The notes: generated by a model not told the origin, from the sequence alone. Counted from the first letter of the stretch, positions 26,726 to 35,674 are shown. The stretch: DNA of 64,000 bases from CBDCWT01 sp965223305 (GCA_965223305.1 CBDCWT010000081.1:1-64000), one strand, 5' to 3'. Numbers and translations: made by a program.

Positions 26726-27074
26726 GGGAGATTCCCGTAGTTTGATGGGAGAGGGTCCGGTGGGAGAGCATTCCTCAGTCAAAAAAACTGGATCGTTGGC
26801 ACCATCTGGACAGTCGGTCCCTCCGAGCCAATTGCACTTCTTTGCAGCTTGTCCCTATTGTTGCGGAGCTGCGATGGGAACGCCACTACAACTTGGCGAC
26901 TATACATGCTGAGTGGAAGTTCGGTCCTTCGTCGATCGCCTGACGGCACATGGGCGACACGCGTTTATGAATGGCGCTTTTCGTGGTCTTGGGGCACAGG
27001 TTGTCGAATTCGCCGCGTTTTCGTAACCGCGAAGCGTCGGCGAAGGGGGGGTAAAACCACTTACTGGAGTGCGG
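26726..27074. other. Intergenic, no gene recognised
   Basis: About 350 bp between the propeller operon and the decarboxylase pair, both on the minus strand. It should hold the promoter of the propeller genes. I see no repeat or structured element in it. Confidence 0.4.
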
Positions 27075-27674
27075 CTAGGGGCTACTCCCAGCGGCCTGGA
27101 GCGCTGTGCGGAAGGCGTCGACTCGAGCGGCCATGGGGCCCGGTGGCTTAAGCGAATAATCGCCGCTGATCGAGGCGATGTTCAGAATAATGCAGCGCGG
27201 ACCGGGCTGCGCCAGCGCGGCCGCGACTCCCTCTTTCCAGCTCGGCAGAGTGTCAAACTCCGAGACGCTGGCGAACTTGGCTGCGCGGGCGAAGTCTGCC
27301 AAACGGATGGAACTATCGAGCGTCGCCAGTTTCTGCCGGCCCGTCGTCTCGAAGTTTCCGTTATCAATAACGATCCCGGTGAAGTTTGCCGGTCGATTCA
27401 CAGCGACTGTAACCAACGACCCAAGGTTCATCAGCAGACAGCCGTCGCCGTTAAGTACGATTACCTCGCGATCCGGCTGTGCGAGAGCGATGCCCAGTCC
27501 CAGCGCAAAGCCGCCTCCCATCGTAGAAGGGACAAAATGAAAGTCGAGCTGATGGTCGGATTGAACCATCCACTGCCTGGCCGCGCTCATCGTCGTCACA
27601 ACGACTTGATTGTCGCGCACTTCGTTCAACACCTGCAGGGCTGCGGCTAACGACATCTCACGCGTCTTTTGCAC
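27075..27674 (-). CDS. Sulfopyruvate-decarboxylase-like, beta (TPP-binding) subunit
   Basis: A 199-residue thiamine-pyrophosphate domain of the ComE/phosphonopyruvate decarboxylase type. VPSTMGGGFALGLGIALAQP and GDGCLLMNLGSL, followed about 25 residues later by NGNFETTG, form the TPP/Mg2+ motif (GDG to N-x-N/G). The start is a GTG whose first base is the last base of the alpha subunit's TAG stop, so the two are translationally coupled. Substrate is uncertain: sulfopyruvate to sulfoacetaldehyde or phosphonopyruvate to phosphonoacetaldehyde. No coenzyme M or phosphonate biosynthesis partner is visible nearby. Confidence 0.8.
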   Translation of the reverse strand: MQKTREMSLAAALQVLNEVRDNQVVVTTMSAARQWMVQSDHQLDFHFVPSTMGGGFALGLGIALAQPDREVIVLNGDGCLLMNLGSLVTVAVNRPANFTGIVIDNGNFETTGRQKLATLDSSIRLADFARAAKFASVSEFDTLPSWKEGVAAALAQPGPRCIILNIASISGDYSLKPPGPMAARVDAFRTALQAAGSSP

Positions 27675-28156
27675 TACATCGCTCCTTCAGCAACCAATCC
27701 GACACCCGGCGTTTTGTCGATTCGGCAGCGCTGATAGTGCTCCGCTAACCGCGGGATGTCGTCAGGATCGCTGATGATCTCGTGCGGCAACCCCCACGCA
27801 TCCAGGATGGGCTCCGCGAATCTCTTCGCAGTGTCAGGGCTGTCAGGGACCAAGTAGCTTCTATAACCGATCAGTGAGAACAACGGAATTCGCAGGTCGA
27901 ACAGCACGTTGCGCAGCGCGTCTCCCGATTCAAAGAGCCCCGTGGTCTGCATCATGACCAGCGGAGACTTGCCGCCCATATAGAGACCAGCCGCTAGCGG
28001 CCACGCCTCCCCTTCTCGACAAACCCGCAGGAGCTCGAAAGACGAAGAGGTCTCAAGGTCCGACTCCCAGCGTCCGAGAGCCGTGTCGGGTAACCAGATC
28101 ACGTGTGTGATGCCCCACTCTGTAAACGTCTCTGCGATTTGCCGACCGGGTATCAT
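27674..28156 (-). CDS. Sulfopyruvate-decarboxylase-like, alpha (PYR) subunit
   Basis: A 160-residue pyrimidine-binding half of a two-subunit TPP decarboxylase (ComD type). The catalytic Glu lies in CREGEAWPLAAGLYMGG, and MMQTTGLFESGDALRNVLFD followed by PLFSLIGYRS is characteristic of the sulfopyruvate/phosphonopyruvate group. The gene precedes and overlaps the beta gene by one base, as in archaeal comDE. The divergent gene 147 bp away encodes a CaiB-type CoA transferase. The intervening region should contain both promoters. Confidence 0.8.
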   Translation of the reverse strand: MIPGRQIAETFTEWGITHVIWLPDTALGRWESDLETSSSFELLRVCREGEAWPLAAGLYMGGKSPLVMMQTTGLFESGDALRNVLFDLRIPLFSLIGYRSYLVPDSPDTAKRFAEPILDAWGLPHEIISDPDDIPRLAEHYQRCRIDKTPGVGLVAEGAM

Positions 28157-28302
28157 AGGCGCCCTAACTTTGGTCGCTGAGTGTGAATGACGTCAGAATA
28201 TCAGCCGAACGTCCGTAAGAGAAGTCGCACGTGGCCGCGCATCGCTTGGCGACCCGCGCAGCGCTACGTTAGACTGTCACCAACCGCCTGCGAGGAACTA
28301 CT

Positions 28303-29520
28303 GTGACCCAGCCCGCGATGGATCCGCATGAACAGAGTGCCGCTCTTGACGGAATTACGATTCTGGACGCGTCACGAGTCCTGGCTGGACCCTATTGCTG
28401 CATGCTTCTCGCAGATTTGGGCGCGGACGTCATTAAGATCGAGCGGCCCCCGGCGGGCGACGATACTCGCTCCTGGGGCCCGCCTTATCTGGGCGATCCG
28501 AGTTTGGGACTCAGCGCCTACTACCTCTCGACGAACCGTGGCAAACGTAGCATCTGCTTGAACCTCAAGAGCGATGCAGGCAAGGAGCTGTTCTTGCAAT
28601 TGGTCGCCACGGCCGATGTGCTCGTCGAGAACTTCGCGCCCGGAGTTGCGGATCGCTTGGGACTGGGCACGAAGGAGATCGTAGCCGCCAATCCGCAGAT
28701 CGTACACGCCTCGATTACCGCCTTCGGTGCCGAAGCTGGGCCGGCGTACGATCTAGTCATTCAAGGCATGAGTGGACTGATGTCCATCACGGGAGCCGAA
28801 GACGGACCGCCTCTGAAGGTCGGTGTGGCGATCACCGACGTGATTGCAGGACTCCAGGCCGCCAACGCCATTTTGGCGGCGGTCGTGGCGCGGCAGCGGA
28901 CCGGAAGCGGTGATCGAATTTCGGTGAGCCTGCTGGGTTCGGCGGTGGCTGCCCTGGTCAATGTCGGGCAGGCCTATCTGGTTAGCGGAAAACCACCCCG
29001 CCGGTGGGAAAATGCCCATGCCCAGATTGTTCCCTACCAGGTCTTCGCGGCGTCCGATGGGTTTCTCACTGTTGCGGCTGGCAACGACAAGCTCTTCGTC
29101 AGTCTCTGCGGCGCGCTCGGACGAGCGGAACTGGCTAATGACGATCGATTCCGGACGAACCCGCAGCGCGTCACCAACCGATCACAGCTCATTGCGCTCT
29201 TGGAGCCCCTCTTTGCGGAGAAGACGACTGCCGAGTTGCTCGACGCGCTACGTGCCGTGCAGGTTCCGTGCGGACCGGTCTTGGACCTACCAGAGCTGTT
29301 CGCCCAACAGTCGAGCGCGTTTGGCACCCTGGATCTGACGGTGTCGTCCGGCGAAACATATCGCACCGTCGGACCCGCGGTCGAGCTGCAAGGTCGGCGT
29401 CGCACAATCCCTGCAGCTCCGCTCGTTGGCGAACACACCGACGAGATCCTCGAAGAGATGTTGGGCATCACCGACGCAGATCGTCTGAGGAAATGGCGTG
29501 CCGAGGGTGTGATTCAGTAG
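28303..29520 (+). CDS. CaiB/BaiF family (class III) CoA transferase
   Basis: A 405-residue CoA transferase. The start is GTG 28303 with GAGGA eight bases upstream; an ATG at 28318 is an alternative. Family landmarks are LDASRVLAGPYCCMLLADLG, then ADVIKIERPPAGDDTR with the catalytic Asp expected after ENFAPGVADRLGLG, and VPCGPVLDLPELFAQ near the C-terminus. The enzyme moves CoA between a CoA thioester and a free acid. The acyl-CoA dehydrogenase downstream suggests a short catabolic pathway for an organic acid activated as its CoA ester; the acid itself cannot be read from sequence. Confidence 0.9.
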   Translation: MTQPAMDPHEQSAALDGITILDASRVLAGPYCCMLLADLGADVIKIERPPAGDDTRSWGPPYLGDPSLGLSAYYLSTNRGKRSICLNLKSDAGKELFLQLVATADVLVENFAPGVADRLGLGTKEIVAANPQIVHASITAFGAEAGPAYDLVIQGMSGLMSITGAEDGPPLKVGVAITDVIAGLQAANAILAAVVARQRTGSGDRISVSLLGSAVAALVNVGQAYLVSGKPPRRWENAHAQIVPYQVFAASDGFLTVAAGNDKLFVSLCGALGRAELANDDRFRTNPQRVTNRSQLIALLEPLFAEKTTAELLDALRAVQVPCGPVLDLPELFAQQSSAFGTLDLTVSSGETYRTVGPAVELQGRRRTIPAAPLVGEHTDEILEEMLGITDADRLRKWRAEGVIQ

Positions 29521-29607
29521 GGCCGAGGTCAATTTCCATCGCCGCCACGGCGTAGCGGAGGTAGGATAGTGATAGAGAGGGCGCCAAATCACAGCAGCGA
29601 GGAGATT

Positions 29608-30780
29608 ATGAGTCACGGCTTGCGCGAGCGTTTGCTGGCTGATGTAGATCAGTACTGTGAAGAGATACGTCCTATCGAAGAGCTATGTTACCTCGAACAT
29701 CGTTTCAACGAGCAAGCAATAACGCTTGCCCAAAAGCACAACCTGCTCGGTATGCATGTGGCCACTGAGTACGGCGGCCGCGGCGCCGACCTGATGACCT
29801 ACATGCAGGCCCTGGTTCGCATCGGGCGCGAAGGGACCGGTGTGCGGACGCTCTTCTCCGGACACTGTTCGATCGGCCAGACCCCGATCATCGAATGGGG
29901 AACGGCGGATCAGAAGCAGCGTTACTTACCGCCGTCGGTCAGTAGCGAAAAAATCTTAGCCTTCGGTTTAACCGAGCCGGAGGCCGGTTCGAACCCTCTC
30001 GAGATGCAGACGACCTACCGTCGTGAAGGCGACCATTACCTGCTGAACGGAGTCAAGTACCTGATCTCCAACGGCGGAATCGCGCATACAGTTGTGGCCT
30101 TCGCCTACCCGGAGGACCGTCAAGATCGAATCAGCGCCTTCATCGTTGACACGGAGGGTTCCAGCTTTGAGTCCGAAGACCTTGTCGCAAAGCTCGGTCT
30201 GCCGACGTCCAACACGGCAATGTTCGAGTTGACCGATCACCCAGTTCCGGTTGAGAATCTCCTTGGATCTGAAGGCGATGGCTGGCGGATCGCGTTGGCA
30301 ACGCTCCGCAGTGGGCGGTTAAGTGTCGCGGCCGGCTGCCTGGGTGTCATTGAGGATTGCCTCCAAGAGTCGCTCGACTACGCGCGACAGCGGTCACAAC
30401 ATGGCAAGGAGATCGCTCGTCATCAGCTCGTTCAAGAGCACATCGCCGAGATCGAGATCGGGCGACAGGCCAGCGAGAGCTTGCTGAAGACTGCGGTCGA
30501 GGCGAAGATGGCCAGCGACGCGAAACCGGAGGATCCTGACTTACTGCGTCGCACGGATCTTCTGGCGGCCGAAGCCAAGTTCTTTATCACCAACGCCGCC
30601 TGCAACGCTGCCGATCGTGCCGTGCAGGTGTTTGGCGGCCGGGGCTACTCGGAGTTGTTCCGCCCTGGGCGGCACTGGAAGGACGTCCGCGTCTGCCGCA
30701 TCTACGAGGGCACTGACGAAGTGCTCAAGCTCAAAATCGCCGCTGCCTTGTTGGGTAAGAAGTACGAAGCCTTCCGTTGA
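29608..30780 (+). CDS. Acyl-CoA dehydrogenase
   Basis: About 390 residues from ATG 29608, chosen because GAGGAG at 29599-29604 precedes it; the frame is open to 29569. It has the normal three-domain form: an N-terminal helical domain (HNLLGMHVATEYGGRG), a middle beta domain with FAD-contact FGLTEPEAGSNPLEM and LNGVKYLISNG, and a C-terminal helical domain with YARQRSQHGKEIARHQLVQE and QVFGGRGYSELFRPGR, ending in RICRIYEGTDEV-type sequence (VCRIYEGTDEVLKLKI). The Glu of YEGTDE is near the usual catalytic-base region. It oxidises an acyl-CoA to the enoyl-CoA with electron transfer to ETF. The 3' end overlaps the convergent gene at 30731 by 50 bp. Confidence 0.92.
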   Translation: MSHGLRERLLADVDQYCEEIRPIEELCYLEHRFNEQAITLAQKHNLLGMHVATEYGGRGADLMTYMQALVRIGREGTGVRTLFSGHCSIGQTPIIEWGTADQKQRYLPPSVSSEKILAFGLTEPEAGSNPLEMQTTYRREGDHYLLNGVKYLISNGGIAHTVVAFAYPEDRQDRISAFIVDTEGSSFESEDLVAKLGLPTSNTAMFELTDHPVPVENLLGSEGDGWRIALATLRSGRLSVAAGCLGVIEDCLQESLDYARQRSQHGKEIARHQLVQEHIAEIEIGRQASESLLKTAVEAKMASDAKPEDPDLLRRTDLLAAEAKFFITNAACNAADRAVQVFGGRGYSELFRPGRHWKDVRVCRIYEGTDEVLKLKIAAALLGKKYEAFR

Positions 30781-31357
30781 GATGGTTTCTCAGCGTGAAA
30801 TAGACTCTGAGTCTTGACGGGCTATCGCCGCCGCCTGGTGGCTGATGGTCGAGTAATACTACCGGCTCGTTCGGGTCGAGCTCATGCGGGGGGCCGAACC
30901 AATCCAACTCCGGAAGCGCTGCGGCGCGTTCGAGTGGGATCATATGCCGGAATTCAGTTTGTGGAGAGACCAAACTCAGCTGCGCCTGGTCGCCACTCGT
31001 TGTCACGCTAATGAGAAGTCTGCCGATACCGGAAGGGTACGGGATTGTCGCCTTGCGCGGAATCGGTTGGATTCCGGCCGGCCCCTCGCAAACGTGTAGC
31101 TCGAACTCGTGGTCTGTCGGCAGGTAGACTCGATAGTCGCGTCCCTTCCCCCACGGGCCATCGGGTCGCTCAAGAACGTAAGCCGCTCGTGGGTTGTCAA
31201 CTCTCAGTTCACCCAGCTCGTTGCTCAGACTTGCCGCTTCCTGGAGGAGCCTTTGGTTGTCCGCCACGACCCACCAATGCGCGAGTAACACGCAGGCGAG
31301 CGCTGTAGTAAGCCAACGTCTCGGCAGCGAAAACCGAGGTCTCCGGAGTGCCAGCAC
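30731..31357 (-). CDS. Unknown membrane-anchored protein
   Basis: A 208-residue protein from GTG 31357. One N-terminal transmembrane helix (WLTTALACVLLAHWWVVAD) is followed by a short coiled-coil (NQRLLQEAASLSNELGELRV), as in small planctomycete proteins of unknown role. The rest looks like beta-sheet domain with no catalytic motif I recognise (YRVYLPTDHEFELHVCEGPA). It lies 6 bp downstream of the His-rich lipoprotein stop, so the two are probably one transcript. Its end overlaps the convergent acyl-CoA dehydrogenase by 50 bp. Confidence 0.7.
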   Translation of the reverse strand: MLALRRPRFSLPRRWLTTALACVLLAHWWVVADNQRLLQEAASLSNELGELRVDNPRAAYVLERPDGPWGKGRDYRVYLPTDHEFELHVCEGPAGIQPIPRKATIPYPSGIGRLLISVTTSGDQAQLSLVSPQTEFRHMIPLERAAALPELDWFGPPHELDPNEPVVLLDHQPPGGGDSPSRLRVYFTLRNHLNGRLRTSYPTRQRRF

Positions 31358-31363
31358 CAGTTG

Positions 31364-31966
31364 TCACCTAGTTGTATGTTCGCGGTTGCCAACTTCTGGA
31401 TGGGCGGAGAATCCGTCGAAGTTGGTACTCGTAGCGGCGAGCTTGATTTCTCTTTTTTCGCCCGGCTGGAGATCCGCCGGAGTCGTGGGACCCAGTTCTC
31501 TTCCGTTGGACAAGTGTACCTCGACGCGTACTCGTTCTAACGTTTCTTTCGTCGTGTTTTCCACCGTGCCGTGGAATGAGTTGCTTTCCGCATCGTAGGC
31601 CAGGACTAGACGGGCACCGTGTCGCGTCTCGTCGTAGCGCTCGTTCAGCCCGAATTCGGTCCCTGACTCCTCACCTTCAGCACCTTCTTCGCCATGGTGG
31701 CCGTCACCGTCCCGATCGTGTTCGCCTCGTCCCTCTCGAGCATGTTCACCACTTTCTCGACCATGTTCACCTCCACCGTGTTCATGTTCACCCTCATCAT
31801 GCTCATCGCCACCGTGTTCGTGCTCACCACCGCTATGTTGATGTTCGTGACTCGCTGTGGCGTTATCTGAACCTCGGTTCTCGCTCGTTCCGCCATCATT
31901 CGAACAGCCACAAGCAACTGCCGCCCACAAGACCGCCAACGTGGCAGTTGTCCTACGAATGGTCAT
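31364..31966 (-). CDS. Histidine-rich lipoprotein
   Basis: A 200-residue protein. The N-terminus MTIRRTTATLAVLWAAVACG carries a lipobox (AVAC, Cys19), so it is lipid-anchored. Residues 40-100 are a His/Glu/Gly-rich tract (EHEHGGDEHDEGEHEHGGGE region) with many HEH and EHG motifs, a likely reservoir or sensor for Zn, Ni, Co or Cu. The C-terminal half is a small beta domain of the FxLYD-like type (GTVENTTKETLERVRVEVHL, PADLQPGEKREIKLAA). The upstream kinase has a matching His/Glu-rich tail. A composite repeat separates them (31967-32372). Confidence 0.8.
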   Translation of the reverse strand: MTIRRTTATLAVLWAAVACGCSNDGGTSENRGSDNATASHEHQHSGGEHEHGGDEHDEGEHEHGGGEHGRESGEHAREGRGEHDRDGDGHHGEEGAEGEESGTEFGLNERYDETRHGARLVLAYDAESNSFHGTVENTTKETLERVRVEVHLSNGRELGPTTPADLQPGEKREIKLAATSTNFDGFSAHPEVGNREHTTR

Positions 31967-32372
31967 CGTGTCTTTCCTTTCATGTTTGAAATTCGAAAAA
32001 GGTTTGATTGTAATCCTCTGGGAGGGCGACGCTCCTGCGGAGCCGTTTTCTTGTCCTTCCCCTTCATCCTAGCCTTCTCCCCAGGGAGGTCGTGCAGCTT
32101 TTACGCTTCACGCGGTCCACCAAACTCTGGCGAGTTCGGGTACGACTCTGGCGAGTTCGGGTACGCTGCAAATCAGCCGCTGGGCGTTAGCCCACGGTTC
32201 CCCAGCGAAACCGACGCGTAGCGTCCGGGGAGGGCTCCCCCTCTCCGGCCCTTCGGGCCAACTCTCCCCGAGGGGAGAGTGAAGAAAGACGAAATCGCGC
32301 ACCAAGTTAGAAGCTGCACGACCTCCAGAGGAGAGAAGGGACGTTTGAGGGAGCTACCGCGTTTGCAGTCAC
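31967..32372. repeat. Intergenic with composite repeat, copy B
   Basis: The composite repeat covers about 32085-32290. It contains a perfect 21-bp tandem duplication (32124-32144 and 32145-32165, CTCTGGCGAGTTCGGGTACG type), one arm of the hairpin family (32171-32200), and nested GC hairpins: GGCCC-TTCG-GGCC with a UUCG loop, and CTCTCCCC-GA-GGGGAGAG. It lies between two genes of the same strand and could stop or attenuate transcription from the kinase gene. Confidence 0.75.
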
Positions 32373-33809
32373 TCACTTCTCGTTCTCATGATTCTGCTTG
32401 CCATTCTCTCGTTCGTGCTCATCGTGTTGCTGGTCCTCGGCGTGCCGGTGCTGCTCGTGTTCATACCATTCATGGTCGCCCGCAACGGCTGATTTGCCAG
32501 CGTCGTGGGAAGTTGGAGCCACCGCTGGTCCGCCGCGCCAGGTGAGGAATCCCCAAACCAAGCATGCCGTTGCTACCGCGACTACGACGAGCCGCCAGGC
32601 GGCCCGATTGAAAGCCGAGCTGGGCGCCCTAACTCGCGGTAGGGCATGACTCTTGGGATCCTGCAGGTGGGCGAGATACTCGGTCAGCAGCAGCTGCAGC
32701 TCACGTGCTGACGGAATCCGCCGGCAGGGATCCTTTTCAAGCAACCGGCCGATCACTCGGTCGAGTGTTTCCGGTACGCCGGGATTGACGTTACGAGCTG
32801 GAGTAGGAAGTTCGCTGGTGATCTTGTTGATAACGGCAAAAGCGCTGTCCGCACGAAACGGTTCGCGACCGGTTGCCATGAAGTAGATCACGCAACCGAG
32901 GCTGAACAGATCGCTACGACAGTCGATTTCAGCGCCGGCCACTTGCTCGGGTGACATATAGTTCGGCGTGCCGGCAAGGCAGCCAGACTGGGTCATCGAG
33001 ACTTCGTCGACAGCCCGGGCTAGACCGAAGTCCGTAATCATGACCCGGCTCACGTCCTTCTCCAGTAAGATGTTTGCCGGCTTCATGTCGCGGTGCACCA
33101 GCCCTTGTCGATGCGCCGCGGACAAGCCATCTGCAACTTGGATCGAGATCCGCACAATATCCTTGGTGTCAAGCGGACCGTGGCGCGCAACATGATCTTG
33201 CAGGGAACGTCCGTCCACGAGTCCCATTGCGATATACGGACGCTCTGGAGACGAATTGACTCGATAGATGGGAACTACGTGTGGGTGCACGACGGCGGCC
33301 GCTGCTTGCGCTTCCCGCGCGAATCGCTTTCGCGCCGCTCCGTTGGCTCCCAAGTGGGGAGCCATCACCTTGATGGCAACCGGCCTATTCAAAGAGCGGT
33401 CGAAGCCTCGAAACACAATTCCCATTCCACCTTGGCCGATCTTCTCCTCCACGTCAAACTCGTCAACACGTCCCAGCATTTCGGGATGAATCGGCGCGTC
33501 TAACATCGCCCGGTCGGCCGCCGTTGCTGAAACAGGCGATTCGCGATGCGGGTGCAGTTCGAGCAACGCTTCGACCGAGCAGACAGGCTTGCACGGTGCG
33601 GTCAGTTGCCCACAACCATCGACGGCAACGCCGCCCAAGCCTCGTGTTGCTCGTTCCCACCAAGTGGCGTCCGCCGCAAGCGTCTCCAGCTCACGTTGAC
33701 AAGAAGGACATTCTTCTAGATGGGCCACCACCGGGTGTGACTCGTCTGCCGAAAGCTGATCGCTCATCAACAACGCGAGTCGATCGGTTGGGCATGGTTG
33801 CGGCCTCAT
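32373..33809 (-). CDS. Serine/threonine protein kinase with zinc-finger N-terminus and His-rich tail
   Basis: About 478 residues from ATG 33809, whose ATGA overlaps the sigma-factor stop. Residues 1-60 contain an anti-sigma-like zinc motif (H-x3-C-x2-C in VAHLEECPSCQ). The kinase domain (about 105-370) is complete: EKIGQGGMGIVFRG, VAIKVM Lys, VHRDMKPANILL, TDFGLARAV and GTPNYMSPEQ. A single membrane helix (LVVVAVATACLVWGFLTW, near 415) is followed by a short exposed tail full of His, Glu, Asp and Asn (HEQHRHAEDQQHDEHEREN), which probably binds metal. The sigma/kinase overlap and the zinc motif fit a kinase that controls its sigma factor in response to something outside the membrane. Confidence 0.92.
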   Translation of the reverse strand: MRPQPCPTDRLALLMSDQLSADESHPVVAHLEECPSCQRELETLAADATWWERATRGLGGVAVDGCGQLTAPCKPVCSVEALLELHPHRESPVSATAADRAMLDAPIHPEMLGRVDEFDVEEKIGQGGMGIVFRGFDRSLNRPVAIKVMAPHLGANGAARKRFAREAQAAAAVVHPHVVPIYRVNSSPERPYIAMGLVDGRSLQDHVARHGPLDTKDIVRISIQVADGLSAAHRQGLVHRDMKPANILLEKDVSRVMITDFGLARAVDEVSMTQSGCLAGTPNYMSPEQVAGAEIDCRSDLFSLGCVIYFMATGREPFRADSAFAVINKITSELPTPARNVNPGVPETLDRVIGRLLEKDPCRRIPSARELQLLLTEYLAHLQDPKSHALPRVRAPSSAFNRAAWRLVVVAVATACLVWGFLTWRGGPAVAPTSHDAGKSAVAGDHEWYEHEQHRHAEDQQHDEHERENGKQNHENEK

Positions 33810-34429
33810 GACTCGCTCCAATCTGCAGAGTCGAAGTCGCTTTGTTCGACGGTGCGTTTGAGTTGACTCATGACGCGGCTGCGGGCGACATACACTTGTG
33901 CCTTGGTGGTGTTGAGATAGCCCGCCACGCTGGCCACGTCCTCGCCTTCAACTGCCGTCCGCCAGAACATCTGCCACGTCCGGGGCTCAAAACGAGGTTG
34001 CACCTTCCGCGCGGCCCAGAGGAATAGCTGGCGCTCGCGCTCCAGATCGAACTCTTCTACGTTCACAGACTTGTCGGTGATGCCGTCCGACAACTCACCA
34101 AGCTCTTGGTCTACGCCAGTTGCCGGCCGCCGGCTGCTCTGTCGGAAGAACTGAATCACCAGGTTACGAGTGATCGTAGCCAGCCAAGCCCGGAAGCTCC
34201 CCTTGTTCGGGTTCGGGTCCCAGCGGTCGATCGATCTGGCGACTCGCGCCAGAACCTCCTGAGTTACGTCGTCAGCGTCCGCTTCCTGCAGGCCGCGTTT
34301 GTAGGCGAGCGAATGAATCACCGGCTGGTAGATCTCCACAAACTCCTGCCAAGCGCGCAGATCATCAGGATTCCGCAATCGCAAGATCAGACTTGGGCGT
34401 GTCAGGGGGGCTTGGTCGTTTCCGGGCAT
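33806..34429 (-). CDS. ECF-family RNA polymerase sigma factor
   Basis: About 207 residues from ATG 34429 (MPGNDQAPLTRPSLILRLRN); a TTG at 34468 would add 13 residues. Region 2 reads YQPVIHSLAYKRGLQEADAD, then DVTQEVLARV and KGSFRAWLATITRNLVIQFF, which is typical of ECF sigma factors. Region 4 is TWQMFWRTAVEGEDVASVAG with LNTTKAQVYVARSRVMSQLK. This is the planctomycete type that is paired with a kinase rather than a classical anti-sigma factor. The kinase gene follows with a four-base overlap, so co-regulation is strongly implied. The target promoter sequence cannot be determined here. Confidence 0.92.
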   Translation of the reverse strand: MPGNDQAPLTRPSLILRLRNPDDLRAWQEFVEIYQPVIHSLAYKRGLQEADADDVTQEVLARVARSIDRWDPNPNKGSFRAWLATITRNLVIQFFRQSSRRPATGVDQELGELSDGITDKSVNVEEFDLERERQLFLWAARKVQPRFEPRTWQMFWRTAVEGEDVASVAGYLNTTKAQVYVARSRVMSQLKRTVEQSDFDSADWSES

Positions 34430-34860
34430 TTTCAGCCGTGGATCGGCTCTCAGGTCCGCTGCGGTCAAACGGGTTTCTTAGTTTCTACTAGTTTCACGCG
34501 CGGCCGTGCAGAACCTTGCAGCGAATTTCGGAAAAAGACGAGGCAGCTGGACCGTTTCGGTCTCTGCTGTGAGTTTACCAGACGTCAGTCGGGGGTGCCT
34601 CGGGCGTTCTAAACCCCTCATGCTGACCCTCTCCCCAGAGAGGTTGTGCAGCTATTACGCTGCATGCAGTCCGCCAAACTCTGGCGAGTTCGGCTACGCT
34701 CCAAATCAGCCGCTGGGCGTTAGCCCACGGTTCACAAACCGGATGCTAACGTATTCCGGTTGATGGTGGGCCGAGCAGGCCACTTGCTGTCCGATTATTG
34801 CAGTGATGAAGGAGTGCGATGGGCACGCTCGAAAGAGCTCAAAGCACGTCATCTTCATCT
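34430..34860. repeat. Intergenic with composite repeat, copy C
   Basis: A CTCTCCCC block at 34630-34640 begins a partial composite repeat that continues through CTCTGGCGAGTTCGGCTACG and the full hairpin repeat (34704-34764). The promoter of the sigma-factor gene should also be in this stretch. No gene recognised. Confidence 0.7.
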
Positions 34861-35637
34861 TTATGTCTCATCGTTCTGCCCGTCGCCTTCATCCTGTGAG
34901 ATGGCTTGAGGCAAACCGACTGTCTTGACCCACCAGAAATCTGGTGCGACCTCGAGCGCCTTTTCAAACGCCCGTCTGGCTTTTTCACGCTGGTTCTGAC
35001 TGAGATAGACACCTCCCAGCCAGCCGACAATCTCCGCTTTGCCCCACTCCGGCTCGAGACGCCCAGAGGCTTTCTCGGCCGCCGCCAATCGAACGGCCTC
35101 TTCCCAGCGTTCGATCGCCCTCTTTCTATCACCGCCAAATTGTTCCGGCGTGAAGAACAGGCTCACCGCATCGGCGTAAACCACTCGCGGATTTCGTGGT
35201 TCCAACTTGAGGGCCTTTTCAAGCAGTCCACGATATTCTGGTTTGGCCCGATAATCCGGATGCTGTCCCACTAAGCTGCTCAGCAGTGCTTGGGCGTCGG
35301 CAAATTGTTCGTCAAGTTTAATAGACGCCTCCAAGTGGCGAATTCCTTTTTCCAGCTGGTCCAGCTGTTCAGCGCGGCTCGATAGCGTCGCAGACAGCCT
35401 CCATTGGCCATAGCCTGCATAGTAGTGGGCCAGGGCCGATACGGCTTCGTTCTTGACCAAGCCCTCCATTTCACTCACGGCTTCGCGTAGTCCATCCTGG
35501 TTGTTGCGAAGGTCATCCTGGTGGAGTTGCTGTCTAGACGCGATCAATGCAGTCTTGATTTCCTGAGGTTGGGCGAGCAGTTCGTCGTTGTGTGCGACGG
35601 AAACGAAGCAAGAAAGTAGCAAGAGTGACTTGTTCAT
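34861..35637 (-). CDS. Secreted TPR-repeat protein
   Basis: A 258-residue protein with a signal-peptide-like N-terminus (MNKSLLLLSCFVSVAHNDEL). Tetratricopeptide-type helices are visible: SALAHYYAGYGQWRLSATLS, IRHLEASIKLDEQFADAQAL, LEKALKLEPRNPRVVYADAV and the C-terminal GGVYLSQNQREKARRAFEKA. It is likely a periplasmic scaffold or processing helper. It starts 37 bp after the stop of the propeller-esterase gene, so the two are probably one operon. Confidence 0.85.
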   Translation of the reverse strand: MNKSLLLLSCFVSVAHNDELLAQPQEIKTALIASRQQLHQDDLRNNQDGLREAVSEMEGLVKNEAVSALAHYYAGYGQWRLSATLSSRAEQLDQLEKGIRHLEASIKLDEQFADAQALLSSLVGQHPDYRAKPEYRGLLEKALKLEPRNPRVVYADAVSLFFTPEQFGGDRKRAIERWEEAVRLAAAEKASGRLEPEWGKAEIVGWLGGVYLSQNQREKARRAFEKALEVAPDFWWVKTVGLPQAISQDEGDGQNDET

Positions 35638-35674
35638 ATCGGTCTCCAGATGGTGGGGAGTAAGAACACGCGGC

